Assembly (NCBI GenBank): GCA_016871515.1
Contig: VHDE01000001.1
Coordinates: forward strand, 1-64,000
DNA: 64,000 nucleotides
Source of the DNA: Verrucomicrobiota bacterium
GTDB lineage: Bacteria > Verrucomicrobiota > Verrucomicrobiia > Limisphaerales > SIBE01
Direction: 5' to 3'
Below, one piece after another: positions 34,891-43,118 of this stretch (the first letter of the stretch is position 1; every line of letters starts with the position of its first letter). The notes beneath the pieces were generated by a model that ran no database searches, was not told the origin of the DNA, and worked only from the letters and a program-made list of their open reading frames with translations. Both the position numbers and the translations under genes were made by a program.

Positions 34891-36228
34891 TTATCCACCC
34901 AGCGACGCTGGATCGGTCACGTCGCCCTTGTTGAAATCTACATATTCTTCCGTTAAGTCCGCCGCGTATATCACTGCGCTGAATGGGCCGAGATTCAAAT
35001 TGATGTGCAGGTCAAACTCCTTGCGAGCAACCGCGGCGCAAAGCGTCTTGAATGAAGTTGCGGTTGGCTGGCCTTTCTTCAGGGAATACAACAGCTTCCT
35101 GCTCCCTGGCGCACCATAGGCCAGGTCGATTTTCTCTTCCACAATCTGAGCGGGTGAATAACCGAGGGCATCGAGGATGCGCCCCCAATTCGGATCGCCT
35201 CCGCACCAACTCGTCTTCACCAAACTGCTGTTAGCGACAGCGCGTGCCGCCGCATCCGCGTCAGCAAAAGAGCGCGCGCCGGTCACTTTCACGGTCACGA
35301 ATCTCGAAACGCCCTCGCCGTCGCGCACGATCATCTTCGCGAGTTCCAGCGTCACATGATTGAGTGCAGTTTGGAAGGTTAGCAAGTCAGAGCGACTCCT
35401 CACGCTGCCTGCTGCGAGCGCCGGATTGCCCGCTAGTCCGTTCGCCAGAAGAATCACCGTGTCATTGGTGCTCATATCTCCATCGACGGTGATCCGATTG
35501 AAGCTTTGTGCGACAGCCTCGCGCAACGCGGCTTTCAAGGTTTTGGATTCAACGGCGGCATCTGTCGTCAGGAAACAAAGCATGGTGGCGTGGAGGGGGA
35601 TCGAGGCGGGGCGCGCGCCAGTAGGGCTCATCCCGGGCTGAATCATTCCAGCGCCTTTGCAAAGCCCGCCCAGCCGAACATTTCTTCCGCCTAACTGAAA
35701 CTCGACCGCGACTTCTTTGGGCTTGGTATCGCTCGTCATAATCGCTTCCGCGACATGGCGCGCATTCTCAAGCGTTCCATTCAATAGTTCCGCCGCGGCC
35801 GCAATGCCCCGCTTCACATTCGTCATCGGCATCGTCACGCCGATTCGTCCGGTCGATCCGACGAGCACGTCTTCAGCTTTCAAGTTCAGTTGTCTGGCCA
35901 CAAACGCGGTCATTTCTTCAGCGTCGCGCATTCCCTGTTTGCCGGTGCAAGCGTTTGCATTTCCCGAATTCACAACGATCGCCTGCGCCTTCGCTTTGCT
36001 CGCTCGCGGCACGCTGACTTTGACAGGCGCCGCGCAGACTTGGTTGGTGGTGAACATCCCTGCAACGGTCGCGGGAACATCTGAAACCATAAGAGCCAAG
36101 TCGCGCTTTCGTCCCTTGTTCGAACCTTTGCCCGTGCCAAGGCGCTTGATATCGCAAAAGACCGCTGCGGCGCGAAAACCAGCGGGGGCGTTTACTGAAC
36201 CTGGAATGGCATTAAGTTTTGCAGTCAT
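34891..36228 (-). CDS. argJ: Bifunctional glutamate N-acetyltransferase/ornithine acetyltransferase
   Basis: A ~445-residue enzyme that recycles the acetyl group from acetylornithine to glutamate in arginine synthesis. It is made as a precursor that self-cleaves at an Ala-Thr bond. The family blocks AGMFTTNQVCAAPVKV, VVNSGNANACTGKQG, GRIGVTMPM and CKGAGMIQPG are seen. Between the usual Pro-X-Met and the Ala-Thr-Met-Leu of the cleavage site there are 13 extra residues (SPTGARPASIPLH). The C-terminal half is normal (DLTEEYVDFNKGD). MTAKLNAIPGSV at 36228 is taken as the start. It follows argC by 120 nt and is interlocked with the MNT gene. Confidence 0.93.
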   Translation of the reverse strand: MTAKLNAIPGSVNAPAGFRAAAVFCDIKRLGTGKGSNKGRKRDLALMVSDVPATVAGMFTTNQVCAAPVKVSVPRASKAKAQAIVVNSGNANACTGKQGMRDAEEMTAFVARQLNLKAEDVLVGSTGRIGVTMPMTNVKRGIAAAAELLNGTLENARHVAEAIMTSDTKPKEVAVEFQLGGRNVRLGGLCKGAGMIQPGMSPTGARPASIPLHATMLCFLTTDAAVESKTLKAALREAVAQSFNRITVDGDMSTNDTVILLANGLAGNPALAAGSVRSRSDLLTFQTALNHVTLELAKMIVRDGEGVSRFVTVKVTGARSFADADAAARAVANSSLVKTSWCGGDPNWGRILDALGYSPAQIVEEKIDLAYGAPGSRKLLYSLKKGQPTATSFKTLCAAVARKEFDLHINLNLGPFSAVIYAADLTEEYVDFNKGDVTDPASLGG

Positions 36229-36348
36229 TAACGTCGGAAGCATTGCGATGATGCGGCCTGCAACGGAGATCGCACGGCCAAGTGGCAAAGTGAGATGGAA
36301 TGAACGCAGGGACAGGAGCGCGGCGTTCAGGTGAGATCGCTACGAGCA

Positions 36349-37410
36349 TCAGATCAATCCCGTCGTTTCGGGAATACCGCACATAATGTTGAAGCTTTGA
36401 ATCGCTTGGCCGCTCGTCCCCTTGACGATGTTATCCTCGGCGCTCATCACAATAAGACGTCCCGTCCGGGGGTCCAACCGCCAGGCAATTTCGATAAAGT
36501 TGGAGCCGACCACATTCTTTGTATCCGGAAATGCCTTGCCTTCCAGAAGTCGAACAAATGGTTCGTCACAGTAGGCCGTCCGGAAACATTCCTCGATCTG
36601 ACGGCTCAATGTTTCAAGCCCGGCTCCGTCGCCGAAATGTTCGCATGGCGCTAGGTATAACGTAGTGAGAATGCCGCGATTCACCGGGATCAAGTGCGGC
36701 GTGAATTGGATCACCACCGGTTCTCCGGCGGCCAGCGAAAGCTCCTGTTCAATTTCGGAGAGATGCCGATGCTTCGGCACGCCGTAAGGCCGGATGCTTT
36801 CATTGCATTCGGCGAAGAGGTAATCCAGTTCGACTTTGCGTCCGGCGCCGCTCACACCGCTCAGAGAATCGGCGATAATGCCGGCGGGTTTAATCACCTT
36901 GCCGCGCAAGAGAGGGAGAGTTGGCAGAAGAATACTGGTCGGATAACACCCGGGACACGCCACAAGCGACGCATTCCGAATGGCGGAGCGGTTCACTTCG
37001 GGCAGACCATAAACTGCGCCCTTCAACAGCTCCGGCGCTGGATGATCGTGTGCATAAAATTCCTTATAAACCGCAGGGTTTTTGATGCGAAAATCTGCGC
37101 TTAAATCGATGACACGGCAGCCGAGTTGCAAAAGCGGGACGGCATATTCCGCAGCGACCCCGTGGGGCAAAGCGAGAAACACATTGTCCGCTTGTTTCGC
37201 CAGCAACTCCGCATTCGGTTCCGTAAAGCGCAGCGTCTTGGCGCGGGGAAAATACGAGAAGCGCGGAAAAACCTGACCCAGCGTCTGCCCGGCGTATTGC
37301 CGTGACGTGACCGCAACAAGATCAGCCTGCGGGTGGCCCAACAAAAGCCGGACCAAATCTTCGCCGGCGTAACCAGAGGCGCCGACAATTCCAACCTTCT
37401 TCTTTTCCAT
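36349..37410 (-). CDS. argC: N-acetyl-gamma-glutamyl-phosphate reductase
   Basis: A ~353-residue NADPH-dependent reductase, third step of arginine synthesis. It has VGIVGASGYAGEDLVRLL at the N-terminus, the catalytic Cys in SLVACPGCYPTSILLP, and VSGAGRKVELDYLF. The ATG at 37410 is chosen; a TTG three codons up is the alternative. It is the first gene of the arginine cluster. The rpsI terminator lies 15 nt before its start, so the promoter must overlap that hairpin, or a small read-through feeds the cluster. Confidence 0.95.
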   Translation of the reverse strand: MEKKKVGIVGASGYAGEDLVRLLLGHPQADLVAVTSRQYAGQTLGQVFPRFSYFPRAKTLRFTEPNAELLAKQADNVFLALPHGVAAEYAVPLLQLGCRVIDLSADFRIKNPAVYKEFYAHDHPAPELLKGAVYGLPEVNRSAIRNASLVACPGCYPTSILLPTLPLLRGKVIKPAGIIADSLSGVSGAGRKVELDYLFAECNESIRPYGVPKHRHLSEIEQELSLAAGEPVVIQFTPHLIPVNRGILTTLYLAPCEHFGDGAGLETLSRQIEECFRTAYCDEPFVRLLEGKAFPDTKNVVGSNFIEIAWRLDPRTGRLIVMSAEDNIVKGTSGQAIQSFNIMCGIPETTGLI

Positions 37411-37424
37411 AGTTGCCAAACAAA

Positions 37425-37452
37425 AACCCCGCTGGAGCGAACCAGCGGGGTT
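37425..37452 (-). terminator. Rho-independent terminator of rplM-rpsI
   Basis: A perfect stem AACCCCGCTGG / CCAGCGGGGTT with a 6-nt loop, followed on the minus strand by TTTG. It lies 18 nt after the rpsI stop and just before argC. Confidence 0.85.
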
Positions 37453-37470
37453 GAAAAGCTCCCGAGCTGA

Positions 37471-37866
37471 TTATCGCTTGCTGTATTGGAAACGTTTGCG
37501 CGCTCCAGGTTGCCCGTACTTCTTGCGTTCTTTCATGCGCGGATCACGCGTGAGGAAGCCCTGCGATTTGAGGGTCGGCCGGTAATTGACATCGGCTCGC
37601 AGCAGCGCCCGCGCGATGCCGTGACGCACAGCCTCGGCCTGCCCAGTCAGCCCGCCCCCTTGGACATTCACGCGCACATCAAACTTCGCAGCGGTGTCGG
37701 TTAGTCTCAGAGGTTGCATCACGACAATGCGCTGAGCATCGATGACGAAGTAGTTGTCGAGCCCGCGCCCGTTGATCGTGATCTTTCCCGAACCCGCAGC
37801 CAGGCGCACGCGAGCTACAGCGGTCTTGCGGCGGCCCGTCCCTAAGAATTCAGTTGTTTCTGCCAT
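37471..37866 (-). CDS. rpsI: 30S ribosomal protein S9
   Basis: A 131-residue ribosomal protein with the family blocks [60 protein letters not shown] and the conserved terminal FQYSKR, whose Lys-Arg end reaches the P-site tRNA. It is the second gene of the rplM-rpsI operon, 36 nt after rplM, and ends in a strong terminator. Confidence 0.98.
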   Translation of the reverse strand: MAETTEFLGTGRRKTAVARVRLAAGSGKITINGRGLDNYFVIDAQRIVVMQPLRLTDTAAKFDVRVNVQGGGLTGQAEAVRHGIARALLRADVNYRPTLKSQGFLTRDPRMKERKKYGQPGARKRFQYSKR

Positions 37867-37902
37867 AGTGAAGTAAATGGGGTGAAGAGCAGGCGGTCGA
37901 AG

Positions 37903-38337
37903 CTATTGGACGATGGTCAGTGGCGCCGGCTGTTGCGCGGCGTGCGGATGCTCATTGCCCTTGTAAACTTTCAGCTTGGTAAGAAGGACACGACCGAGCC
38001 GGTTCTTGGGAATCATCCCTTTCACCGCGTGCATGATGAGACGTTCTGGCTGGCGCGCGCGAATCTGCGCGACCGAGGCATGCTTCTCGCCGCCTTTCCA
38101 CCCGGAATAGGTCATGAACTCTTTGTTTGTCTCCTTCTTGCCCGTGACTGCCACCTTTTCCGCGTTGATCACAACCACGAAGTCGCCCGCATCCAGATGG
38201 TCTGTATAGATCGGTTTGTTTTTGCCACGCAGCACGTTGGCCACCTGCACAGCAAGCCGGCCCAAAACGACGCCATCGGCATCCACAACGTGCCATTTTC
38301 GCTGGCTCAAATCGACTTTCGGCAAATACGTTTTCAT
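37903..38337 (-). CDS. rplM: 50S ribosomal protein L13
   Basis: A 144-residue ribosomal protein (MKTYLPKVDLSQRKWHVVDA; HLDAGDFVVVINAEKVAVTG; MIPKNRLGRVLLTKLKVY). The ATG at 38337 matches the usual start; five codons of frame above it are not part of the family. It heads the universally paired rplM-rpsI operon, with a plausible promoter about 25-50 nt upstream. Confidence 0.98.
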   Translation of the reverse strand: MKTYLPKVDLSQRKWHVVDADGVVLGRLAVQVANVLRGKNKPIYTDHLDAGDFVVVINAEKVAVTGKKETNKEFMTYSGWKGGEKHASVAQIRARQPERLIMHAVKGMIPKNRLGRVLLTKLKVYKGNEHPHAAQQPAPLTIVQ

Positions 38338-38361
38338 CAAAACTCTTCTCAAAGGGCGAAG

Positions 38362-38389
38362 AAACTAGCAAACAAGCGCCTTAAGTCAA
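38362..38389 (-). promoter_or_regulatory. Candidate promoter of rplM-rpsI
   Basis: On the minus strand TTGACT (38384-38389), a 16-bp spacer and TAGTTT (38362-38367); the -10 is weak. A/T-rich DNA lies upstream. The rplM start is 25 nt downstream. The 16-bp spacing matches the asd and pseudopilin promoters. Confidence 0.4.
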
Positions 38390-38403
38390 TAGTCATTTCC
38401 TTT

Positions 38404-39160
38404 TTACCCTTTTTTACATTTTTTACGAGCCTCCGATTCTCCCGGTTTGCGCCCGCCGATAATCGACCAGAGACGGTGCTTGAAAAACAAATCCACATTG
38501 ACAAAGCCGCACCCGCGCAGCCAGTGCAACTGATCGACAAACAATTCGTGGATGTCATCACCTCTGATTTTGGGCGCGCCAGCGCCATCGATATTGCGCA
38601 CCTTCCACTGGTCAAAGGGGTCGCACCACGCTTGACAGTCATGCGCAAGGTTCGCCGGCACCTCATGGCGTGTCCGCTCGACGTAACGCACCCAATCGTA
38701 AAGCGTGTCGCGGTAAGCGTCGTCCCAAAGAGTGGACATCTCGTCGATGTTGAAGAACCAACCCCCAGAACGGAGCACGCTGAAGCAACGACCGTAAAGC
38801 CGGCGCTTCTCAGCGACGGCTTCCGTGAGCAGAAAGCAGATGCTGTTGGTCCAAGCCGCGAACTCCCTGGGCCCGAGCGTTTCGGACAGCTCGCGTGTTG
38901 TTTGCAAACCAGTCGCCAGAACAGTCGCGACAAAGACATCGCGTTCGGGCTCGTGCGCGCCTAACAGCCATTCGACCGACACGCCCAACACAGGAGAAAG
39001 CGGCACAAGCGCGGCAATATCCGGCGCATTCTCCCCGCGCTCTCATTTCGAAACCGCTTGCGGGCTGAGCTGGAGCGCCCGCCGCCAGATCGTTCTGTTT
39101 CAGGCCAAGTTTCTCGCGCTGCGTTCGGATGCGTTGCCCGAGTTCGTCAAGTTTGATGCC
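38404..39160 (-). pseudogene. Chimeric pseudogene: XRE regulator front end joined to methyltransferase tail
   Basis: From the 5' end, an XRE-type helix-turn-helix can be read as LDELGQRIRTQREKLGLKQ. It is then broken by a one-base insertion. The frame resumes as ALQLSPQAVSK, has a TGA where the family Trp should be, and continues as ERGENAPDIAALVPLSPVL and LGPREFAAWTNSICFLLTEA, the linker of the Verrucomicrobia XRE/cyclase-like regulators. The sequence then switches to EKRRLYGRCFSVLRSGGWFF and VDLFFKHRLWSIIGGRKP, the C-terminal half of a class I methyltransferase. The methyltransferase SAM-binding part is missing. The open part (38404-39006) has 200 codons starting at a GTG, but is unlikely to be functional. 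Confidence 0.75.
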
Positions 39161-39261
39161 AGCGGGGGTTTGCGTTAGAAGACAACAGCTGGCGCGACAA
39201 CGACGCGAGGGTTGAATCGGACTGACGCGCTGGTTGTGCGATTGGTACGCCAGTGACAGTA

Positions 39262-40287
39262 TCAGTCTCTCGGTGGACTAGGCGGCAGTAATTTCCCAAT
39301 TTCGGCGACGCGCCGCAGCATCTCGGGCAATTGTTGCAATGCGAGAAGTTGCCGTTTCATCTGCCGGTCGGGCTGGGCCGGCGTTCCGAACCATTTCTCG
39401 CCCTCGCCGATATCATGCATTACCCCGGACTGTGCGGCTACCGTCACGCGACTGCCAATTTTCAAATGCCCTGCCAGGCCAACCTGGCCAGCCAACGTCA
39501 CGTAATCACCGAGCTTTGTGCTGCCGGCAATGCCAGTCTGTGCCACGACCAAGCAATGTTCACCAATGACGACATTGTGCGCAATTTGAACGAGGTTATC
39601 TACCTTCGTTCCTTGCCCAATGATCGTCGGACCTAGAGCGCCACGATCAATCGTCACGTTCGCTCCAATCTCCACGTCATCATGAATAATGACATTGCCA
39701 ATCTGCGGCACCTTGCGATGAATCCCGCCGTCCAGCACATAGCCGAAGCCGTCCGAGCCAATTACCGCGCCCGCATGGATGCGAACTCGGTGGCCAATGT
39801 GCGTCCGCGGATAAAGGACAACGCGAGGAAATATGCGAACATCATCGCCCAACGCGCAGCTCGTATCGACGTAGTTGCCTCCGTGCAAGACGGTCCGCGC
39901 GCCGATGCGAACATTGTCCCCGATCATGCACTGAGGTCCAATGTGCGCCGACGGATCGATTCGAGCGGTAGAAGCAACCGTCGCCGAAGCGTGAATTCCC
40001 GGAGCGAAGATTGGTTCCGGAAAAAAAAGAGGAAGCACTTTAGCGAATGCTACCCGCGCATTGCCGACACGAATGATCACCTTCTGCGACAACTTGAAAT
40101 CGCCATCCGCGAGAATCGCCGAAGCAGCGCTTTGTTCGGCGCGCAGGAAGTAAGCCTCATTCTCGGCGAATGTCAGATCGCCGGGCTTGGCGTTTGCCGC
40201 GGGTGCAAAGCCGGTCAAAGTTATTGAGGCATCTCCCAGGACTTCGCCTTGGAGTTGTTCAGCAATTTCAGCGGCGGTGAAGGGCAT
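39262..40287 (-). CDS. lpxD: UDP-3-O-acylglucosamine N-acyltransferase
   Basis: A 341-residue left-handed beta-helix acyltransferase, third step of lipid A synthesis, transferring a 3-hydroxyacyl chain from ACP. It has the N-terminal LpxD domain (GDASITLTGF, PGDLTFAENE), then hexapeptide repeats, with GSDGFGYV and the catalytic His in VDNLVQIAHNVVIGEH. The start at 40287 (MPFTAAEIAEQL) matches the family; the higher frame to 40392 is repeat-derived. The gene implies a lipid A-bearing outer membrane. No lpxA or fabZ neighbour is present. Confidence 0.95.
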   Translation of the reverse strand: MPFTAAEIAEQLQGEVLGDASITLTGFAPAANAKPGDLTFAENEAYFLRAEQSAASAILADGDFKLSQKVIIRVGNARVAFAKVLPLFFPEPIFAPGIHASATVASTARIDPSAHIGPQCMIGDNVRIGARTVLHGGNYVDTSCALGDDVRIFPRVVLYPRTHIGHRVRIHAGAVIGSDGFGYVLDGGIHRKVPQIGNVIIHDDVEIGANVTIDRGALGPTIIGQGTKVDNLVQIAHNVVIGEHCLVVAQTGIAGSTKLGDYVTLAGQVGLAGHLKIGSRVTVAAQSGVMHDIGEGEKWFGTPAQPDRQMKRQLLALQQLPEMLRRVAEIGKLLPPSPPRD

Positions 40288-40335
40288 ATCAGAAGTGTGT
40301 GACAGAAGCAGAGACCATGACTCTGGTGCATACAG

Positions 40336-40452
40336 CCCCTCTCCCCATCGGATGGGGCGAGGGAAAGTTTTTGCGTAATCGAATCGATTCAAACTTATCT
40401 AAGGCAGACGCGCCCGCCTCTTTTCCGTCGCCCCATCCGATGGGGAGAGGGG
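40336..40452. repeat. Partial MITE-like element: two CCCCATCCGATGGGG hairpins
   Basis: Hairpins at 40336-40363 and 40425-40452 with the core CCCCATCGGATGGGG/CCCCATCCGATGGGG, in the same spacing as the inner part of the full element at 5387-5730, but without its ends. A single GGAGGTTCATGGGG end of another family follows at about 40490. Confidence 0.65.
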
Positions 40453-40590
40453 CTGCCTTTTGCCTTCGCCAGCCACAGTTCACAAGGAGGTTCATGGGGG
40501 CGGCAAGTCGGATGCGGACGTTCATCAGAGCAAAAATCCTGGCTGGCAAAGCTAAGGACTGGCAAGAGGCCGTCCCATTCAAGTCACACG

Positions 40591-40619
40591 TTGACTTGAA
40601 AAACGAAGGTCACTATAAA
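40591..40619 (+). promoter_or_regulatory. Sigma70-like promoter of the Gfo/Idh gene at 40655
   Basis: TTGACT (40591-40596), a 17-bp spacer and TATAAA (40614-40619), with the ATG 35 nt downstream. A match by eye to the consensus (5/6 and 5/6). Confidence 0.5.
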
Positions 40620-40654
40620 GTCCGCGTTACCTAATTCAACACCTACTTTAAATT

Positions 40655-41815
40655 ATGGCGAAAACATTGCGCGTCGGGATGATCGGCTACCGATTCATGG
40701 GGAAGGCACATTCGAATGGGTGGCGGCAAGCCCCCCATTTCTTTCCGCTGCAAGCGAATGTCGAGCTTCACACCATTTGTGGCCGTGACCCCGCGGCAGT
40801 GGAATCCGCTCGCGCGCAATTAGGTTGGCAACACACTTCGACCGATTGGCGCGCTGTCGTCAACTCGCCTGACATCGACATTGTGGATGTCAATACACCG
40901 AACGATTCGCACGCCGAAATCGCCATCGCCGCCGCTCAAGCGGGCAAGCATGTTCTTTGCGAGAAACCGCTCGCGATGAATGTCGCGGAGTGCAAAGAGA
41001 TGCTGGCCGTGGCCAAAAAGGCCAAGATCGTGCATATGGTTTGCCACAATTACCGCCGCATTCCAGCGATCGCGCACGCAAAAAAAATGATTGAAGAAGG
41101 GGCTCTGGGTGAGATTTATCATTATTACGCCCGCTATGCGCAGGATTGGATCGTCGATCCCAATTTCCCTTTGGTTTGGCGTTTGCAGAAAGGCGTGAGC
41201 GGCAGCGGCACGCATGGTGATATCAACGCTCACATTATTGATCTCGCGCGCTATCTCGTTGGCGAATTCAAAGAGGTCTGCGGTCTGATGCACACGTTCA
41301 TCAAAGAGCGGCCTATTATGGATCAAAGCGGCAAAGGTGACGGGCTGGGCGCCAAGGCGGCTCGAAAAATGGGGAAAGTCACTGTGGATGATGCCTCAAT
41401 GTTTATCGGCCGCTTTTCGAACGGAGCGCTCGCCAATCTGGAGGCGACGCGTTTTGCTCTCGGTCGCAAGAATCACATCGAACTCGAAATCAATGGATCG
41501 AAAGGGTCGCTTCATTTCGACTTCGAAGATATGAACCGGTTGAAGTTCTTCGACAATACCGACCCGAACGACCGCCAAGGTTTCCGCGACATTCTTGTTA
41601 CCCAACCGGGCGCGCATCCCTACTTCGGGCAATGGTGGCCACCGGGCCATATCATCGGTTACGAACATACGTTCGTGCATACGATTGCCGACTTCGTCAA
41701 CGCATGCGTCGCCGGAAAAGCCGTTCAACCGACCTTCGAAGACGGGATGAAGAATCAACGCGTCCTCGAAGCTGCGGAAGAATCTGCGAAAAAGCGGCAA
41801 TGGGTGAAGGTGTAA
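40655..41815 (+). CDS. Gfo/Idh/MocA-family oxidoreductase
   Basis: A 386-residue cytosolic NAD(P)-dependent dehydrogenase-like protein. N-terminal Rossmann motif VGMIGYRFMGKAHSNGW; active-site lysine in HVLCEKPLAMNVAE; GTHGDINAHIIDLARYLVG, with the D-X3-H metal/substrate motif typical of sugar dehydrogenases; and VTVDDASMFIGRFSNGALAN. Substrates in this family are sugars, inositols or their acids. Its own promoter and a terminator frame it, so it is probably monocistronic, yet another Gfo/Idh and an SDR follow on the same strand, suggesting a carbohydrate-oxidation gene group. Confidence 0.9.
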   Translation: MAKTLRVGMIGYRFMGKAHSNGWRQAPHFFPLQANVELHTICGRDPAAVESARAQLGWQHTSTDWRAVVNSPDIDIVDVNTPNDSHAEIAIAAAQAGKHVLCEKPLAMNVAECKEMLAVAKKAKIVHMVCHNYRRIPAIAHAKKMIEEGALGEIYHYYARYAQDWIVDPNFPLVWRLQKGVSGSGTHGDINAHIIDLARYLVGEFKEVCGLMHTFIKERPIMDQSGKGDGLGAKAARKMGKVTVDDASMFIGRFSNGALANLEATRFALGRKNHIELEINGSKGSLHFDFEDMNRLKFFDNTDPNDRQGFRDILVTQPGAHPYFGQWWPPGHIIGYEHTFVHTIADFVNACVAGKAVQPTFEDGMKNQRVLEAAEESAKKRQWVKV

Positions 41816-41836
41816 TCTGAACCAACGAATTCTGCC

Positions 41837-41870
41837 GAGGGACGGCGCCAGGCCGTCCCTCACTTTTTGG
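41837..41870 (+). terminator. Rho-independent terminator
   Basis: A perfect 10-bp stem GAGGGACGGC / GCCGTCCCTC with a 5-nt loop, followed by ACTTTTTGG. It lies 21 nt after the Gfo/Idh stop. Confidence 0.75.
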
Positions 41871-41894
41871 AACTGCCACTTCTAGATTTGTGTC

Positions 41895-42980
41895 ATGAAA
41901 ACCATTGGTGTCGCCATTATTGGCTGCGGCGGAATTACGCTGCAGAATCATCTGCCGGGCCTTGCTCTCTGCCCAGAGGCCCGGGTCGTCGCGTTGTGCG
42001 ACAACGATGCCGCCGTTCTGCAGCGTGCCAGCGAACAGAGCGGGATCAAGGCCTGTTTTAGTGATTATAAGGAGGCGATTCATCGCGATGATGTTCATGC
42101 TGTGATCATCGCGACGCCGAATGTTCTGCACGGACCGATTGCTTTAGCCGCTGTTGCAGCGGGCAAACATGTCCTTTGCGAGAAACCGATAGCCATGAAC
42201 CTGGCCGAAGCGGTCGAAATGTACCGGGCCGCGGAAGCAGCGCGTGTCCGGCACATGACCGCGTTTACATACCGGTTTGTTCCCGCTTTCCGGTACCTGT
42301 TGCATTTGGTGCAGGCGGGCGCCATCGGCCAGCCTTATCATTTCCGCGTGCAACGATTTCAGGACTGGGGCACGCGAGCCGTCGGCTGGCGGCAGGTCAA
42401 GAAGTTGGCCAGCACAGGTGAACTCGGCGATATGCTCTCGCATCGGATCGATTATGCCCATGCTTTGATGGGCCATATCAAAACGCTCGTTGCGGACCTT
42501 CATCGTTTTCATGACGTGCGCGAAGGACAAGTTTCTGATTTGGAAGATTGGGTGGCGATCATTGCGCGGTTTGCTGCTGGAGGAACCGGCGTGATGGAAA
42601 GCAGCAAAGTTTGCACAGGCCGCGGCGAAAGCGCGCGCAGCCAGGACTATTGCGAAGTCAACGGCAGCGAAGCGTCGCTGGTCTATTGCATGGGGCAAAA
42701 GCCGGAGCTGCAAATTGGGCGTCGCGGCCAGAGCACGTTGGAACCTCTGCCAGTGCCGAAAGAATTTCTGGTTTGGCCCGGCTCGCCGCGCGATCCAAGC
42801 CGGGGTGATCCACTGTTTGCTTTTCGGTACGATCAAAACTTCGAATTCATTGATGCTATCTTGAATCAACGTCCTTGTGTGCCGTCGTTTCTTGACGGTG
42901 CGCGGGCGCAAGCGGTCATCGATGTCACGGTGCAATCGGCGAATGAGAAACGCTGGGTGGAAGTGCCCGTGGTAACGTAA
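41895..42980 (+). CDS. Gfo/Idh/MocA-family oxidoreductase
   Basis: A 361-residue paralog of the preceding gene. Rossmann motif VAIIGCGGITLQNHL at residues 6-20, HVLCEKPIAMNLAE with the active-site lysine, GELGDMLSHRIDYAHALMG with the D-X3-H pair, and a C-terminal QSANEKRWVEVP as is usual. Cytosolic. The two proteins share the family layout but differ clearly in the C-terminal domain, so they probably act on different sugars. A terminator lies between them. Confidence 0.9.
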   Translation: MKTIGVAIIGCGGITLQNHLPGLALCPEARVVALCDNDAAVLQRASEQSGIKACFSDYKEAIHRDDVHAVIIATPNVLHGPIALAAVAAGKHVLCEKPIAMNLAEAVEMYRAAEAARVRHMTAFTYRFVPAFRYLLHLVQAGAIGQPYHFRVQRFQDWGTRAVGWRQVKKLASTGELGDMLSHRIDYAHALMGHIKTLVADLHRFHDVREGQVSDLEDWVAIIARFAAGGTGVMESSKVCTGRGESARSQDYCEVNGSEASLVYCMGQKPELQIGRRGQSTLEPLPVPKEFLVWPGSPRDPSRGDPLFAFRYDQNFEFIDAILNQRPCVPSFLDGARAQAVIDVTVQSANEKRWVEVPVVT

Positions 42981-43054
42981 TGCGAGCGAAAGGATTGGCA
43001 TGCAATGAGGGTTAACCTCCTCGCCGAAGAGTCGCCAACGCGCGCTTTGACCCC

Positions 43055-43079
43055 TAACGCAGAGTTTCACTCTGCGTTA
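43055..43079. repeat. Solo palindrome TAACGCAGAGT-TTC-ACTCTGCGTTA
   Basis: Perfect 11-bp arms around a 3-nt loop, closely like the terminal inverted repeat of the MITE-like element. It could be a solo end of that family. It lies just before the SDR gene and could also act as a terminator for the Gfo/Idh gene. Confidence 0.6.
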
Positions 43080-43118
43080 CGGCGCCTGGATGATGCGCCT
43101 GAATATTACGATTAATTT

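Noticed and set aside
38404..39006. The 200-codon open frame as a functional methyltransferase
   Set aside because: The SAM-binding Rossmann half is missing and the N-terminal half is the linker of an XRE regulator.
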